Below are positions 8,938 through 14,910 of a DNA stretch of 64,000 nt, piece after piece. The notes under the pieces were generated by a model. The model ran no database searches. It was not told the DNA's origin and saw only the letters and a list, made by a program, of their open reading frames with translations. How positions within the stretch are numbered: position 1 is the first letter of the stretch; every line of letters starts with the position of its first letter. Source of the DNA: Bryobacterales bacterium (GTDB taxonomy: Bacteria; Acidobacteriota; Terriglobia; Bryobacterales; Bryobacteraceae); the NCBI GenBank assembly GCA_020846745.1, contig JADLDI010000032.1, forward strand, positions 62,001 through 126,000, in the 5' to 3' direction. The position numbers and the translations under genes are program-made.

Positions 8938-8956
8938 ATTGTAGCAAGCCTACAAT
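8938..8956. promoter_or_regulatory. Operator-like inverted repeat between divergent genes
   Basis: ATTGTAG and CTACAAT form perfect 7-base arms around a 5-base spacer. The repeat fills the centre of the 42-base gap between the aldolase and rhomboid starts, so it could regulate either or both. Dyads of this size are typical of dimeric repressors. No regulator gene is adjacent, so the binding protein is unknown. Confidence 0.5.
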
Positions 8957-8966
8957 AGGTAGATTC

Positions 8967-9797
8967 GTGGAAAAACGGCGAATGTGCCCGAACTGCCGGG
9001 CTTTCATCACAACTGACGACAAGGTGTGCCCCTACTGCGACATGCGGTTGGGTCCACGGGCAATTGAGTTGCGCGACCCCGGAGCCTTGGTCGGTGGGCT
9101 GATTCCCCACGCCCGGTTCCTGACGATGGTGCTGCTGGTGTTCAACAGCGGACTCTACGCGGCGACGATGCTCTACAGCATGAACGCGGGCAATCCGTCG
9201 GCGCTGACGGACATCGACGTGCGGACGCTGCTGCTGTTTGGCGGCAAGTATGGTCCGGCGATCAAGGTGGGGCAGTGGTGGCGGCTGATCACCGCGGGAT
9301 TTCTGCACGGCGGCATCATGCACATCCTGATGAACTCGTGGGTGCTGTTCGACCTGGGCGCGGCGGTGGAAGAGACGTTCGGCGCGGCGCGCATGTGGGT
9401 GATCTACTTTGTGGCCACCGTCGCCGGATTCGCGCTGTCGAACTGGTGGAGCATGAACCCGTCGGTGGGCGCGTCGGCGGGCATTTTCGGCTTGATCGGC
9501 GCAATGATCGCCTACGGCATGCTGAAAAGCTCGGCGGCAGGGCAATTGATCCGGACGCATTACACGCGTTGGGCGCTCTATGGATTAATCATCGGCCTGC
9601 TGCCGGGGTTCAGGATCGATAATGCCGCGCACATCGGCGGACTGGTCGGCGGGTTTGTCGTGTCGTACCTGGCGGGAATTATCAATCTGCGCAGTGCAGC
9701 GGACCATGTCTGGAACGGACTGGCGGCGCTCTCGGTGCTGGCGACGGCATGGGCGTTTCTGCAGATGTTTCTGACCTTCCAGGAGTATACGAAGTGA
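8967..9797 (+). CDS. Rhomboid family intramembrane serine protease with N-terminal zinc ribbon
   Basis: The protein (276 residues from GTG 8967; ATG 8982 is an alternative) begins with a zinc ribbon, MCPNC at the start and CPYC about 15 residues on. A six-helix rhomboid domain follows: WWRLITAGFLHGGIMHILMN, the catalytic serine in GASAGIFGLIG (about residue 175), and the catalytic histidine in AAHIGGLVGGF (about 220). It cleaves membrane-protein segments within the inner membrane. The zinc ribbon may recruit substrates. The stop overlaps the start of the following oxidoreductase, so the two are co-translated. Confidence 0.88.
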   Translation: MEKRRMCPNCRAFITTDDKVCPYCDMRLGPRAIELRDPGALVGGLIPHARFLTMVLLVFNSGLYAATMLYSMNAGNPSALTDIDVRTLLLFGGKYGPAIKVGQWWRLITAGFLHGGIMHILMNSWVLFDLGAAVEETFGAARMWVIYFVATVAGFALSNWWSMNPSVGASAGIFGLIGAMIAYGMLKSSAAGQLIRTHYTRWALYGLIIGLLPGFRIDNAAHIGGLVGGFVVSYLAGIINLRSAADHVWNGLAALSVLATAWAFLQMFLTFQEYTK

Positions 9798-10744
9798 GCG
9801 GGACGGTGAAGTGGCTCGTCATCGGCGTCGGCGACATCACGACAAAGCGTGTGCTGCCGGCCATTCTCGCCGAGCCGCGGAGCCGCCTGGTGGGCATCGT
9901 GACCCGGACGCCGGCGAAGGCTGAGGCTTTCGGTGTGGCGGGTTGGACGGAACTCGAGACGGCGTTGAATGAGGGCGATGCCGACGTGGTGTATGTGGGT
10001 AGTCCGGTAGCGCTGCACGCCCCGCAGACGATCGCGTCACTTCGTGCCGGCAAGCACGTGCTCTGCGAAAAACCGGTAGCGTTGAACTACGTCGAAGCGT
10101 GTACGATGCGCGACGCGGCCGAATGGAGCGACCGTATCTTAGGCATCGCCTATTACCGCCGCACGTATCCGAAACTGCTCCGCGCCCGGCAGCTTTTGGG
10201 GGATGGCGTAATCGGCCAGCCGGTGTATGCCGAGATCAATTGCCATTCGGGACCGCCTCCGCAGTCAGGTCCCCGGTCCTGGTTTGTCGACCCCGCGATG
10301 TCCGGCGGTGGTCCGCTCTACGACATCGCCTCACACCGGATCGATGTGCTGAACTTCCTGTTCGGAAGCCCTCGGCGGGTGGCCGGGCAGATGTCGAATG
10401 TGGTGCATCAGTTGGAGGTCGAGGATTCGGCAACCCTGCTGATCGAATATGAATCGGGTATGCGGGGCGTGGTGGACGTCCGCTGGCATACACACCAGGA
10501 CCGCGACGATTTCCGCATCATCGGGACCGACGGTGAAATGCAGTTGTCGCCGCTGAACGGACCACGGCTGGCGTTTAAGGGTCGCGAAGAGCAACTGCCC
10601 ACGCACAAGAACCTGCACTATCCGTGCATCGAGGATTTCGCGACCGCGGTGCTAGAAGGCAAGCCCCCGGCGGCGCCGGTTGCGGAAGCGATTGTGACGG
10701 ATTGGGTGACGGAGCAGGTAATGCGTCAGAACGGGCGCGTGTAG
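9794..10744 (+). CDS. Gfo/Idh/MocA family oxidoreductase
   Basis: Second oxidoreductase of this family in the window, 316 residues. It shows the nucleotide-binding KWLVIGVGDITTKRVLPAI, where the usual GxGxxG is altered to GVGDIT, and the signature CEKPVALN near residue 93. The GTG start at 9794 overlaps the rhomboid stop, with AGGAG about eight bases upstream, which fixes this start. The C-terminal domain carries DPAMSGGGPLYDIASHRID, the expected active-site region. The substrate is unknown. Its last 50 bases recur in degraded form at 11786-11832, hinting at a past duplication. Confidence 0.85.
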   Translation: MSGTVKWLVIGVGDITTKRVLPAILAEPRSRLVGIVTRTPAKAEAFGVAGWTELETALNEGDADVVYVGSPVALHAPQTIASLRAGKHVLCEKPVALNYVEACTMRDAAEWSDRILGIAYYRRTYPKLLRARQLLGDGVIGQPVYAEINCHSGPPPQSGPRSWFVDPAMSGGGPLYDIASHRIDVLNFLFGSPRRVAGQMSNVVHQLEVEDSATLLIEYESGMRGVVDVRWHTHQDRDDFRIIGTDGEMQLSPLNGPRLAFKGREEQLPTHKNLHYPCIEDFATAVLEGKPPAAPVAEAIVTDWVTEQVMRQNGRV

Positions 10745-10830
10745 GCGTCGTGGCGCCGATTGTTTTTGTCAGCCTGACGCTTCGTGTACCGCGACCTCAG
10801 ATTAGATAACTTCCTACGATGAAGTAGTAA

Positions 10831-11160
10831 ATGAAACTGCCCAATGGCGAACGCGCGATTGTTGACATCGAGAAACTACGCACGTACTGCCTCAACCCGC
10901 AACACCCGCGCGGCCGAAACAAAGCGCGCGTATTCGCTGTGGTTGGCATCAGGCAAGCCGATGCGGAGGACTTGAGAACTGCCCTTCTCGATGCTGCGAT
11001 GAACGGCGAGGCGACGCTCGGGATTGAGAATCCGTACGGACAGCGCTATGTGGTCGATTTCGATCTAATCAGAGGGAGCAGGACCGTCCGAATACGAAGC
11101 ACATGGATCGTCCGCAAGGGAGAGGACGTACCGCGTCTCACGAGTTGTTATGTACTATGA
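10831..11160 (+). CDS. DUF6883-like protein
   Basis: The 109-residue soluble protein opens with LPNGERAIVDIEKLRTYCLNP, then has a conserved basic HPRGRNKARVF stretch, and ends with the IRSTWIVRKGEDVPRLTSCYV pattern. This resembles the DUF6883 family, recalled by motif; its biochemical role is not established. It stands 15 bases before a DUF4926-like gene, a pairing often seen in cyanobacteria and other large genomes. The pair may be a toxin-antitoxin or effector-immunity module, but that is a guess from size and arrangement. It begins an accessory patch with decayed genes. Confidence 0.65.
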   Translation: MKLPNGERAIVDIEKLRTYCLNPQHPRGRNKARVFAVVGIRQADAEDLRTALLDAAMNGEATLGIENPYGQRYVVDFDLIRGSRTVRIRSTWIVRKGEDVPRLTSCYVL

Positions 11161-11175
11161 AGGAGGTGGGTTACC

Positions 11176-11394
11176 GTGAAAGCCATTGACCTCCATTCGG
11201 TCGTCGCCGTGCTCGAGGATTTGCCTGAAGTTGGGCTGATTCGGGGCCAGGTCGGTACTGTGGTCGAAACCTGGGAGCCGGGCATCTATGAAGTCGAGTT
11301 CTGTGATGACAGTGGCAAGGCGTACGCAATGGCCGCATTGAAAGCGGAACACCTGATGCGGCTCCATTACGAACCTGTCCCGCAAGCGGCCTAG
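11176..11394 (+). CDS. DUF4926-like protein
   Basis: A 72-residue protein resembling DUF4926: IDLHSVVAVLEDLPEVGLIRGQ then GTVVETWEPGIYEVEF and a final LMRLHYEPVP. The family forms small beta-barrel, SH3-like proteins of unknown role. The GTG start is supported by a strong AAGGAGG at 11159-11165, which overlaps the stop of the preceding DUF6883 gene. The arrangement points to coupled translation of the two genes. If the pair is a toxin-antitoxin module, this smaller partner would be the candidate antidote, but the sequence does not show which is which. Confidence 0.68.
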   Translation: MKAIDLHSVVAVLEDLPEVGLIRGQVGTVVETWEPGIYEVEFCDDSGKAYAMAALKAEHLMRLHYEPVPQAA

Positions 11395-11431
11395 CTCGCG
11401 CTCCTCTTTCCAGCGCAGTAGAATGAGGTGC

Positions 11432-11620
11432 ATGGAGAAGGTAGTCCAGGTATTCTCCAGTTTCGAGGAAGCGGAAAAGGCCGACGCTCAAGCGGACCTT
11501 CGGTTGACGCCCGAGCAGCGAATCGAGATCGTGCTCAGGTTGCGCGAGCAAATGTACCCCGATGCATCTCAGCAAGGACTTGCGCGAGTTTGTCGAGTTA
11601 CTCAACTCGAACGAAGTTGA
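11432..11620 (+). CDS. Antitoxin-like partner of a nucleotidyltransferase
   Basis: A 62-residue protein beginning MEKVVQVFSSFEEAEKADAQ, with a middle LTPEQRIEIVLRLREQ and an end RVCRVTQLERS. These features resemble the small helical proteins that precede MNT/AbiEii-like nucleotidyltransferase toxins. An in-frame ATG at 11423 is an alternative start; GAGGT lies just upstream of 11432 but very close. Its 3' end overlaps, in a different frame, a 46-codon stretch that looks like both ends of the partner toxin. It is therefore probably an orphan partner left after loss of the toxin. Confidence 0.55.
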   Translation: MEKVVQVFSSFEEAEKADAQADLRLTPEQRIEIVLRLREQMYPDASQQGLARVCRVTQLERS

Positions 11621-11702
11621 AAAACTCATCCGCAACAAAGAATCGACCAACCGCGCAAAAGACCGAGCCGATGCGGAGGAACTTCGAAAGCGTCAGGACT
11701 GA
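11562..11702 (+). pseudogene. Internally deleted nucleotidyltransferase toxin remnant
   Basis: The frame starts MHLSKDLREFVELLNSNEV, the usual N terminus of a DUF6036/AbiEii-type nucleotidyltransferase. It passes directly to EKLIRNKESTNRAKDRADAEE, the usual C-terminal helix. The whole catalytic core of roughly 120 residues, including the GGxAxxxHG and DIDI motifs, is missing, yet the two ends stay in frame over 46 residues. The overlap with the upstream gene is unusually long (59 bases), so one of the two frames might be coincidental in that stretch. The peptide cannot be an active transferase. Confidence 0.55.
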
Positions 11703-11785
11703 CATGTCCGGTTTGGGCTTGTCGTTGCCAGAGTGATCGAACTACACGCTGACCTCGCGGCGATCCTGCCAAACACATGGCGGAC

Positions 11786-11832
11786 GCGACCGTGAGGGAC
11801 TGGTGACGGAAGTAATGCGCCGGCACGGGCGA
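11786..11832 (+). pseudogene. Degraded copy of an oxidoreductase gene 3' end
   Basis: This stretch aligns with bases 10688-10737 at the end of the Gfo/Idh/MocA gene. Both contain TGACGGA followed by GTAATGCG and ACGGGCG in the same order, with about 80 percent identity by eye and two small gaps. The first codons still read ATVRDW against AIVTDW in the intact gene, then the frame is lost. It looks like the tail of a duplicated or paralogous gene. Confidence 0.4.
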
Positions 11833-11842
11833 GACTGGCTGA

Positions 11843-12386
11843 GTTCGTTTCGCAGTATTCTGATTTCAAAGAACTTAGAGCTTCGGCGACTAAGGCCTGC
11901 CCAGCGGGGGTTCGTTTCGCAAGTCGATTTGGGTTAGGAACGGACCAGACCCGGATAGCGTGACCCCTCGTTTACGGTTTTGAGAAGGAATCGACCACGG
12001 GCTAACGCGCCGTGGTTCGGTTACGACGTTGGGTGCAAGTTTGCAATGGCTTACAGCACCCGGAATGCACCTTGGATCGCCTTCCCGGGAGTTTTCTCGC
12101 GCCCTTACACTCGGGGTTCCGGTTGGGTTCGTTTCGCAAAGTGCTGATTTCATTTGAATCAGGCGGCTTTATTGAGGATCGGGGGAGCGTTTACGCCGCA
12201 GCAGCGCTTGAACTTGAGGCCGGAGCCGCAGGGGCAGGGGCTGTTGCGACCTACGTCAGGAGCGTGGGAGTTCGTTTCGCAAAGTGTTGATTTTGCGGGG
12301 TTAGACGGGGTGGGTGCGGTTGGATCGGTAACCCGTCGCTGACGTTCCGGGCACGGGTCGGGTGTCGAGGCAGTTCGTTTCGCAAA
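11843..12386. repeat. Dispersed repeat with core GTTCGTTTCGCAAA, five copies
   Basis: Copies of GTTCGTTTCGCA begin at 11843, 11910, 12127, 12270 and 12373, mostly followed by a variant of AAGTGCTGATTT. A sixth partial copy is at 40400-40410. The stretch 11703-12158 otherwise contains no gene I can support apart from the remnant at 11786. Two copies lie inside the SEC-C gene and are read, on the minus strand, as CETN or AKRT. Confidence 0.6.
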
Positions 12387-12719
12387 ATGTTGTAATTGCT
12401 GGAGGTTGGCCATTGGCGGGGGCGGGGCGGCGGGGTTGAGGATGGCGCGTGCGGTTTGGAGGGTGCGGAGTTCGCGCATGGCGCGGTTGTAGCAGGCTTC
12501 CCAACGGAGCGCGTTTTTCTGATGCTTTGGACCGTCGTCGGTGTTGACGCGCTGCATGGCTAGGGCGATGAAGCGCTCGTAGTGCCACCAGGCTCCGACT
12601 AAGCGTTGAACGGTGAGGCGTTCGAAGATGCCTTCGGGGCGAGCAGCGTCGCTCATGGAATGGAGCAGCTCGATCATGCGGGCTTTTCCGTCGAGAAGGT
12701 GAGAGTTCGTATCACTCAT
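12159..12719 (-). CDS. SEC-C motif protein with repeat-derived linker
   Basis: The 186-residue protein has a helical N-terminal half (about residues 1-105) of no recognised family, with AWWHYERFIALAMQR and RTLQTARAILNP. It ends in a SEC-C zinc motif, GRNSPCPCGSGLKFKRCCG (about residues 158-176), which in SecA and many small proteins binds zinc and contacts nucleic acid or ribosomes. The linker between the two (about residues 107-155) is low in complexity and coincides with two copies of the dispersed GTTCGTTTCGCAAA repeat plus an ERQRRVTDP stretch. It therefore looks repeat-derived. The start ATG at 12717-12719 has no obvious ribosome site. Confidence 0.65.
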   Translation of the reverse strand: MSDTNSHLLDGKARMIELLHSMSDAARPEGIFERLTVQRLVGAWWHYERFIALAMQRVNTDDGPKHQKNALRWEACYNRAMRELRTLQTARAILNPAAPPPPMANLQQLQHFAKRTASTPDPCPERQRRVTDPTAPTPSNPAKSTLCETNSHAPDVGRNSPCPCGSGLKFKRCCGVNAPPILNKAA

Positions 12720-12978
12720 GTCCCGGAAATAGCATTGGCCGCCGCGAGACCCGCATCAGCGGAAGGGAAGTGGGCAGGGTCGACTCGCCCGTAAGTCAGC
12801 GCGAGGAAGGGACTTAAAATTTTGTTGGGGTTTTTGGAATTAGTTGTGAATGAACTTTTTCAGGGTAGGCGAAAAATAGGAGAAGAAGACGTGGCGCAGC
12901 CGGGGCAGTGGGTGTTTGCAGTGGTTTACCGGACCCGGGGCGCGGTGCTAAATCGCATTCAACGGTACAATCAGGGAG
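12720..12978. other. Intergenic region upstream of polysaccharide export operon
   Basis: No gene is visible in this 259-base gap between the divergent SEC-C gene and the export permease. It holds an AT-rich stretch (about 12815-12850) and a TACAAT hexamer at 12966-12971 close to the permease start, but no matching -35 element. It probably contains the promoters of both flanking genes. Confidence 0.3.
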
Positions 12979-13755
12979 TTGATTGTTTCGGAGTTCCGCG
13001 AAGCGCTGTCTTATCGCGACTTTCTTAAATATCTGGTCAGGCAGCAGTTCCATCAGCGATATCACGGGTCGGTGCTCGGGTTGTTCTGGGCGTTGCTCTA
13101 TCCGCTGGTGACGTTCTGCAGCCTGGCATTCGTGTTTTCGTACGTCAACCATTGGGATATCCGCGATTACGGGGTGTTCTTTTTCTCGGGGTACGTGGTG
13201 TGGAACTTCATCACCAACACGACGCTGGGCGCGGCGGACTCCATCACGGGGCAGGCCTCGTTTGTCACGTCGGTACGGGTGCCGAAACTGTTGCTGCCGG
13301 TGGCGTTTGTGCTGGCGGGGATTATCGATTTCCTGTTAAACCTGGGAATCCTGATGGCGCTGATGGCGATACTGGGGGCTCCGTTTTCGGCGGCGCTGGC
13401 GGTGACGCCGCTGGTGGTGTTGCTGCTGGGCGTGTTCACGCTGGGGCTGGCGCTGGTTTCCGCGGTGGCGCAGGTGTTCTTCCGCGACTTCAAGATGTTG
13501 CTGTCGTCGGTCTTCTTTATCGGATTTTTCCTGTCGCCGATTCTGTGGAAGCCGGAAGCGGCGGGACCGCTGGCGATGGTAGCGGCGGTGAACCCGGTAG
13601 TCCCTTTCCTGCGATTGCTGCAATGGCCGGTGTGGATGCGTAGCGTTCCTTCGGCGCAGACGTTTCTGGCGGCGGGCGCGCTAGCGGTGGGCATGTTCGC
13701 GGTAGGCGCGGCGCTGTTTGTCCGATTGCAGCGGCGCTTTTATTACTACCTGTGA
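12979..13755 (+). CDS. ABC-2 type polysaccharide export permease (Wzm/TagG-like)
   Basis: Inner-membrane permease of an ABC exporter for surface polysaccharide, 258 residues with about six transmembrane helices. The N-terminal cytoplasmic segment reads FLKYLVRQQFHQRYHGSVLG, followed by FWALLYPLVTFCSLAFVF, typical of TagG/KpsM/Wzm. The end, LQRRFYYYL, is also typical. TTG 12979 is taken as start because the conserved amphipathic N terminus begins there. The stop overlaps the ATPase start. With the next three genes it forms an export-and-assembly operon. Confidence 0.88.
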   Translation: MIVSEFREALSYRDFLKYLVRQQFHQRYHGSVLGLFWALLYPLVTFCSLAFVFSYVNHWDIRDYGVFFFSGYVVWNFITNTTLGAADSITGQASFVTSVRVPKLLLPVAFVLAGIIDFLLNLGILMALMAILGAPFSAALAVTPLVVLLLGVFTLGLALVSAVAQVFFRDFKMLLSSVFFIGFFLSPILWKPEAAGPLAMVAAVNPVVPFLRLLQWPVWMRSVPSAQTFLAAGALAVGMFAVGAALFVRLQRRFYYYL

Positions 13756-14519
13756 TGGGCGCCTTGATGAGTGAAGCGATGCTGACTCTGGACCAGGCGA
13801 GCCTGCGGTACCAACTGGTGCAGGACCAGGCGCGGACCGTTAAAGGAAGGGTGCTTTCGGCGCTGTCGATTCGCGCAACGAAGCCGGTGGAGTTTTGGGC
13901 GCTGGACGGCATAACGGTCGAATTTCACAAGGGCGAGGTGGTCGGCATCATCGGACCGAACGGCGCCGGCAAGAGCACGCTTTTGAAGGTGATGGCGCGG
14001 ATTCTGGAACCAACGCGCGGAACGGTAGTGGCGCGGGGGCAGGTGCGGCCGATTTTGGACATCATGAGCACGATGAACGCGACGCTGACGGGCCGGCAAA
14101 ACGCGTATCTATATGCCGCGATCCACCGCATTCCGCGCGAAGAGATGACGGCGGCGCTGCCGGCCATTGAGGACTTTACGGATCTGGGTCCGTTTTTCGA
14201 TGTGCCGGTGAAGACATACTCGTCGGGAATGGCGACCCGGCTGTCGTTCGCGTTGGCGACGCAGTTCGCGCCGGACATTGTGCTGGTGGACGAGGTGTTG
14301 GCTGTGGGGGACGAAAGCTTTGCCCGGAAGTCGTATTTCCGGATGAAGAAGCTGATCGACGGCGGGTCGCTGGTGGTGGTGGTGACGCATAGCCTGCAGC
14401 AGGTGGAGCAGTTGTGCAATCGCGCGATCCTGTTGTGGGCGGGTAAAGTACGAAAAGACGGTGCGCCGCGCGACGTAATAGCGGCCTATCAACAAGCGTT
14501 ACGGACAGGTGCGGCATGA
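13755..14519 (+). CDS. Polysaccharide ABC exporter ATPase (Wzt/TagH-like)
   Basis: ATP-binding subunit of the exporter, 254 residues. It has Walker A GPNGAGKSTLLK (about residues 69-80), the signature TYSSGMATRLSFALA, Walker B DIVLVDEVLAVGD, and the switch histidine in VVVTHSLQQV. The YxxVQD-type region before the domain is as in TagH/Wzt. It lacks the C-terminal carbohydrate-binding domain of O-antigen Wzt, so recognition of the chain end must lie elsewhere. The ATG overlaps the permease stop (TGATG). A GTG one codon earlier is possible. Confidence 0.9.
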   Translation: MGALMSEAMLTLDQASLRYQLVQDQARTVKGRVLSALSIRATKPVEFWALDGITVEFHKGEVVGIIGPNGAGKSTLLKVMARILEPTRGTVVARGQVRPILDIMSTMNATLTGRQNAYLYAAIHRIPREEMTAALPAIEDFTDLGPFFDVPVKTYSSGMATRLSFALATQFAPDIVLVDEVLAVGDESFARKSYFRMKKLIDGGSLVVVVTHSLQQVEQLCNRAILLWAGKVRKDGAPRDVIAAYQQALRTGAA

Positions 14520-14902
14520 AACTTTCAGACGTCGAACGCGCGGTGCGGACACAAATAGGATTGCCGGAACCGAAGTGGCTGGCCGAGCGGGCGGAGCGGT
14601 CCACACACGACCTTGAGGGGCTGTATCGCCTGCTATGCGATTTGCGGCACGAATCGGAGCAGGTGGGCAAGATTCCGGCGGGTTACCCGCGGCACGTAGA
14701 TATCGTGATGCGAATCCTACATGCACTGCTGCCGTGGTACACACGCCCGCTCGAACGCTTTTCCACAATATCGGCGAGGACCACGTCTGAAATCACCGAA
14801 CAAGTGGCGCAGTTGATTCGCGAGCAGCAGCAATCGCAACGGCGCATCCGCGAACTCGAAACCGAGATTCACGAGTTGCGCGCCAAGCTGGAGAACCGCT
14901 GA
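14516..14902 (+). CDS. Coiled-coil protein of the polysaccharide operon
   Basis: Unrecognised 128-residue protein. Residues 1-80 form a mostly helical region with HDLEGLYRLLCDLRHESE and PWYTRPLERFST. Residues about 85-128 are a clear coiled coil with heptad spacing (EITEQVAQLIREQQQSQRRI then ELETEIHELRAKLENR). It overlaps the ATPase stop by four bases and sits nine bases before the large glycosyltransferase, so it is co-expressed with export and assembly functions. Coiled coils in such operons can set chain length or tether transferases; applying that here is inference. Confidence 0.7.
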   Translation: MKLSDVERAVRTQIGLPEPKWLAERAERSTHDLEGLYRLLCDLRHESEQVGKIPAGYPRHVDIVMRILHALLPWYTRPLERFSTISARTTSEITEQVAQLIREQQQSQRRIRELETEIHELRAKLENR

Positions 14903-14910
14903 GGCGCGTT

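Noticed and set aside
8385..8966. Extended N terminus of the rhomboid protein
   Set aside because: The extra codons lie antisense to the aldolase gene and would place the zinc ribbon in the middle; GTG 8967 gives the normal domain order.
8106..9560. Extended 484-codon version of the aldolase
   Set aside because: The upstream 212 codons run antisense through the rhomboid gene and are Arg/Gln-rich. The natural N terminus starts at 8924.
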